Below, piece by piece: positions 60,991 to 64,000 of a stretch of 64,000 nucleotides of DNA; position 1 is the stretch's first letter, and every line of letters starts with the position of its first letter. Location: positions 34,164,001-34,228,000 of the forward strand of contig OX485804.1 of the NCBI GenBank assembly GCA_950295325.1, written 5' to 3'. The position numbers and the translations under genes are program-made. The notes under the pieces are model-generated. The model worked only from the letters and a program-made list of their open reading frames with translations. It was not told the DNA's origin and made no database searches. This stretch comes from Polytrichum commune (lineage: Eukaryota; Streptophyta; Polytrichopsida; Polytrichales; Polytrichaceae).

Positions 60991-61542
60991 ACATTTTTTT
61001 TAATCCATATGGTCAGGTTGTGCACAACCATCACCTTGTCTTAAGGGATCAACCAAATTGGGCATCATATGTGGAAGATATTGGCTCCTAATTTGGCTCC
61101 TACATCTGGACAAGCAAGATGCTAAATGCACCCCAACGAGCCCTAAAAACTTGAAGCCGCAAACACAAGGGCCCATGCAATAGTGCCAAGCCTCAAAAAT
61201 CACCCTCTAACCACCAATTGATGAAGCTCGCCAACAAGCCTTCAACAATGCCTCGCCCAACCTCCATTGACAACCATCATTGTGCATGTTTGACAAACAA
61301 CGCCAACAGCCCTTGAAGAGCAGAAGAATGTAATATGCAAATATATCATGTGTTTTGCACCGAGATAATCGGATTTGCATCAGTTGTTCATATGATAATT
61401 GGGTTAATTGTTTGAGAAGCTTCAATGTTTAATGTTTGAATTCTTGTACAACCAAAACTAACTCCCGAGACAATCTTGATAGGACACATTGATACCATTC
61501 GGGGGACTTCTTGTTGCACAAACATGGCGAAAGAATTAGGGG

Positions 61543-63358
61543 ATGAAAGGAGCGACGAGTTTGGTGCATGCATATGTTGCATTGCCCATGAATGTAGAGG
61601 GCCATTCAAGTGAAGACGACGGTATCAAAGGGTTTCCCTTGAAGTCGCTACCAAAAGCTCTTCCGGGTCTCATGGGTCATGAGGATGAAGAGATGATCGG
61701 GTCGTTGGACAAGGAGACATTTGCGGACGCCTGCATCAATGGTCCACTTGGTTGGCAAAGAGAGATATGTTTCTTATAACCTTCATTGCAACATGGATCT
61801 TTGCTTGTTAATTTCAAGTAGGGTTGGTGTCTTTGAAAGGTGCACGTGAATGCCACAAAATCACAGCAACTCAAAATGTAGAACACGTATTAGAGTGGTT
61901 CATATTCCATGTATTTGTAAGCTACATGTGTGGCATTTTGAGTTTAAGGTCATGTGCATGCATCAAATTCTAGGTGCAATATGATACACAACAAACAATT
62001 TTGCATGGCTATGTAGTCGGAAGATGAGTACAAAGCCTTGCTTTTGGAGGCTCACTGGAGTGCCAAAAGCACTATTAGAAATTTGAGCAAAAGGTTTGGT
62101 TTCTTTTGCTTTCATTGCCACCTCAAGTTTAAGGACATAAATTTAGTCTCTTACCATAGGTTAATAAACTCATGCAAGGTTGGGAATGGGCCCAGTGTAC
62201 TCAAAATGTACCCAATATGGTTGTCTTCAAACCAACTTTTGAGTTAAAGAGGATTGGCAACAAATATTGTAGAGATGCTTATCTAGGAGAAGGAAAAAAT
62301 TGTTCGGACAATGAAAGGCCAATTAAGAGGCATGCATGTGTGTTCACAAATCTTTCTTGTGTTCTTCATATGGATAAAATGTATGGCACTATGAAGAACC
62401 ATTTGGTAGCAGACGTTGACTCCAATTACGAGATTGTTAGAGGAGGATTTGTGTGTCCCTATGCAGAAATTGATTAAACTAATAATAGTAGTAGTAGTAG
62501 TAGTAGTAGTAGTAATAATAATAATAATGTGTTTAAATTATATTATTATTTCATCATCATCATCATCATAATAATAATAATAATAATAATAATAATAGCT
62601 ACTACAATTCAAGTTGTTATGCACCAAATAATGCTATATGTCATACAAAGCCTTTAGTATCATGAACAACCGTTGGAAATCCAAAGAGCTTCGTAGTCAA
62701 GTGGAAGCCCACTTGTGAGGAGGTTCATGTGCATACAATCTGCAAAGCCCATGCTTTCATAGTGGAGAACCATTTCAAGCTATCCTCACCACCACATCTA
62801 GTTCCAATGCATGAATTGTATGTTATAATCACTTAAACAAATATGAAGTGGATGCCCAAAACATTGGTGGAGCATCCAACCCAATGAATGCAACATTTGC
62901 TCCAATTCAAGGAAAAAAAGAAGACTCTTGTTGTAACAATATTGAATGCATTTGGTGTTTGGTAGCTCTTCAATAACACTGCGGTGAGATTGTTGCATCC
63001 CATAAACCTTAAACCCTACTTTGTTGCACTATCACCAAAACACATTCAATATTGAAGGGTCCTCATTCTTGGTTGGTGTTCTTCAATGCAGTCAAAGCAC
63101 GACGAAGAAGAGCACGAAAAACTTGCGTTTGCTATCCAACGTGAATTGAAAGGGTTGTTGGTACATGATACTCTAGCTACAAATGTGTATGGGGAGCCAA
63201 AGAGGTTGGAAAATTATTGTGCCTACAAGATCTCTTTCTTTCTTTACAATGCAACAAGAGAAGCAATAGGAGCAAAGTTGGAGCTCATTAGAACTACCCA
63301 CTTACATGATGTTCTTGATAAGTTTGATGTGGAACAAAAAAACATGCGCATAGGATGA
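61543..63358 (+). other. Cluster of unassigned open frames
   Basis: Four plus-strand frames follow each other: 61543-61779 (78 aa, acidic), 62038-62247 (69 aa), 62172-62477 (101 aa, overlapping in another frame) and 63086-63358 (90 aa, starting MQSKHDEEEHEKLAFAIQRE). The same strand and similar composition would fit one decayed or intron-containing gene. No domain was recognised and splice sites could not be chosen with confidence. A microsatellite separates the third and fourth frames. Confidence 0.2.
62481..62598 (+). repeat. Compound AGT/AAT/ATC microsatellite
   Basis: Consecutive (AGT)n, (AAT)n, an ATTATT stretch, (ATC)n and (AAT)n tracts over about 118 bp. Confidence 0.95.
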
Positions 63359-63539
63359 AGCATGGGGATGATCTTCGCTTTTCAAACTATGCAAATAGTG
63401 GTCAATACACAATGGACCCACTACCCCACGGGAACATACAAAACACGAATGTAGTGTTATTTTGCTATTTTGTTCCCCAATGTTGAGAATTTGGATGTCT
63501 CCTCAATTATGTTGATTATTGAGCCTAAAATATTTGTCA

Positions 63540-63960
63540 TACTTTTAGTACGCACTCCAACCTATTCTAACCACATGTCTTTATGATGTTTGTTCTTGGA
63601 GCCTCACCAAACAACATGCCATTCAAGTATAGGTATCCTAAGAGAAAAAGAACCAAATAAGGGTTGTCAACCTTAAAATTTAGGAAATTCGTACAGGGCC
63701 CATTTCTCCAAAAAAATTGGGAGCTCATATGGTTATCACATCCAATAATAAAGTGACAAATTGTTTTTTAACAATCATGTAGGCTCTTCCATTAACATTG
63801 ATTGTTGAGTCTTGAATAGTTTGACAATTGAGGGCCACATACTCCACTTTGTATGAACACATGTTTTTTGATTGTCTATTTTTAGTTCCACACCTACTTA
63901 CACATAACTAAAATATCCGTGTGTCATTGAGATAAGTAGTTGAATTAGGTTTGGTGACCT
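63540..63960 (+). repeat. Dispersed repeat at window end
   Basis: Direct, diverged relative of 34290-34440 in the left part. The right part (TTAGTTCCACACCTACTTAC) resembles the TTAGATCCACACCTAATTAC block at 31829. Runs to near the window edge. Confidence 0.45.
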
Positions 63961-64000
63961 TAAATATGTACATTTGAATGTGGTTGGGCAAATTAGTATA

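Noticed and set aside
1-64000. CRISPR arrays, bacterial operons, rRNA or tRNA genes
   Set aside because: No regularly spaced identical repeats or rRNA-like blocks seen. No tRNA cloverleaf was recognised, though tRNAs were not searched exhaustively by eye.

Overview
The window is nuclear DNA from a land plant. Its genes have many exons, canonical GT/AG introns, plastid-targeted lipoxygenases and an NHE8/NHX-type antiporter. Gene density is low (three clear genes in 64 kb), the sequence is AT-rich, and the spaces hold decayed DNA transposons rather than intact LTR elements. A seedless plant (bryophyte or lycophyte) seems most likely from the compact, NHE8-like antiporter and the bryophyte-like lipoxygenases. 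That placement is inference; nothing here fixes the lineage.

Layout. (1) 1.5-7.0 kb, minus strand: a complete 10-exon lipoxygenase gene (LOX-A, 943 aa predicted). A Tigger/pogo-like element sits in its sixth intron. (2) 7-28.4 kb: a 21-kb interval between the two divergent lipoxygenase genes. It holds a 1-kb non-autonomous hAT element with an 8-bp target duplication and a transposase C-terminal remnant, two PIF/Harbinger-like MITEs with long inverted repeats plus related pieces, three copies of a ~410-bp hAT-like MITE, a nested pogo-like insertion, a hairpin-rich minisatellite and an 88-bp tandem duplication. (3) 28.4-34.9 kb, plus strand: the second 10-exon lipoxygenase gene (LOX-B, 933 aa predicted). 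Its introns have the same positions and phases as LOX-A, so the two are paralogues arranged head to head. LOX-B ends in Val where nearly all plant lipoxygenases end in Ile, the residue whose carboxylate binds the iron. (4) 35-54 kb: mostly repeat-derived, with a fourth hAT-like MITE copy, another PIF-like MITE, a long-TIR element and unassigned ORFs. (5) 54.5-58.1 kb, minus strand: an 8-exon CPA1 cation/proton exchanger gene (548 aa predicted), closest in motifs to the NHE8 type. It has unusual substitutions at normally conserved positions, a G-rich tract just before one 3' splice site, and probably a 5' leader intron reaching 59.7 kb. (6) 60-64 kb: a PIF-like MITE, a dispersed repeat shared with 11.3-11.7 kb, and unassigned ORF fragments.

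The lipoxygenases would oxygenate C18/C20 polyunsaturated fatty acids in the plastid, giving hydroperoxides for oxylipin synthesis. The exchanger would act on endomembrane pH and K+/Na+ balance. Nothing links the two functions except position. Exon boundaries were placed by eye from reading frame, splice sites and comparison of the two LOX paralogues; no alignment program was run.
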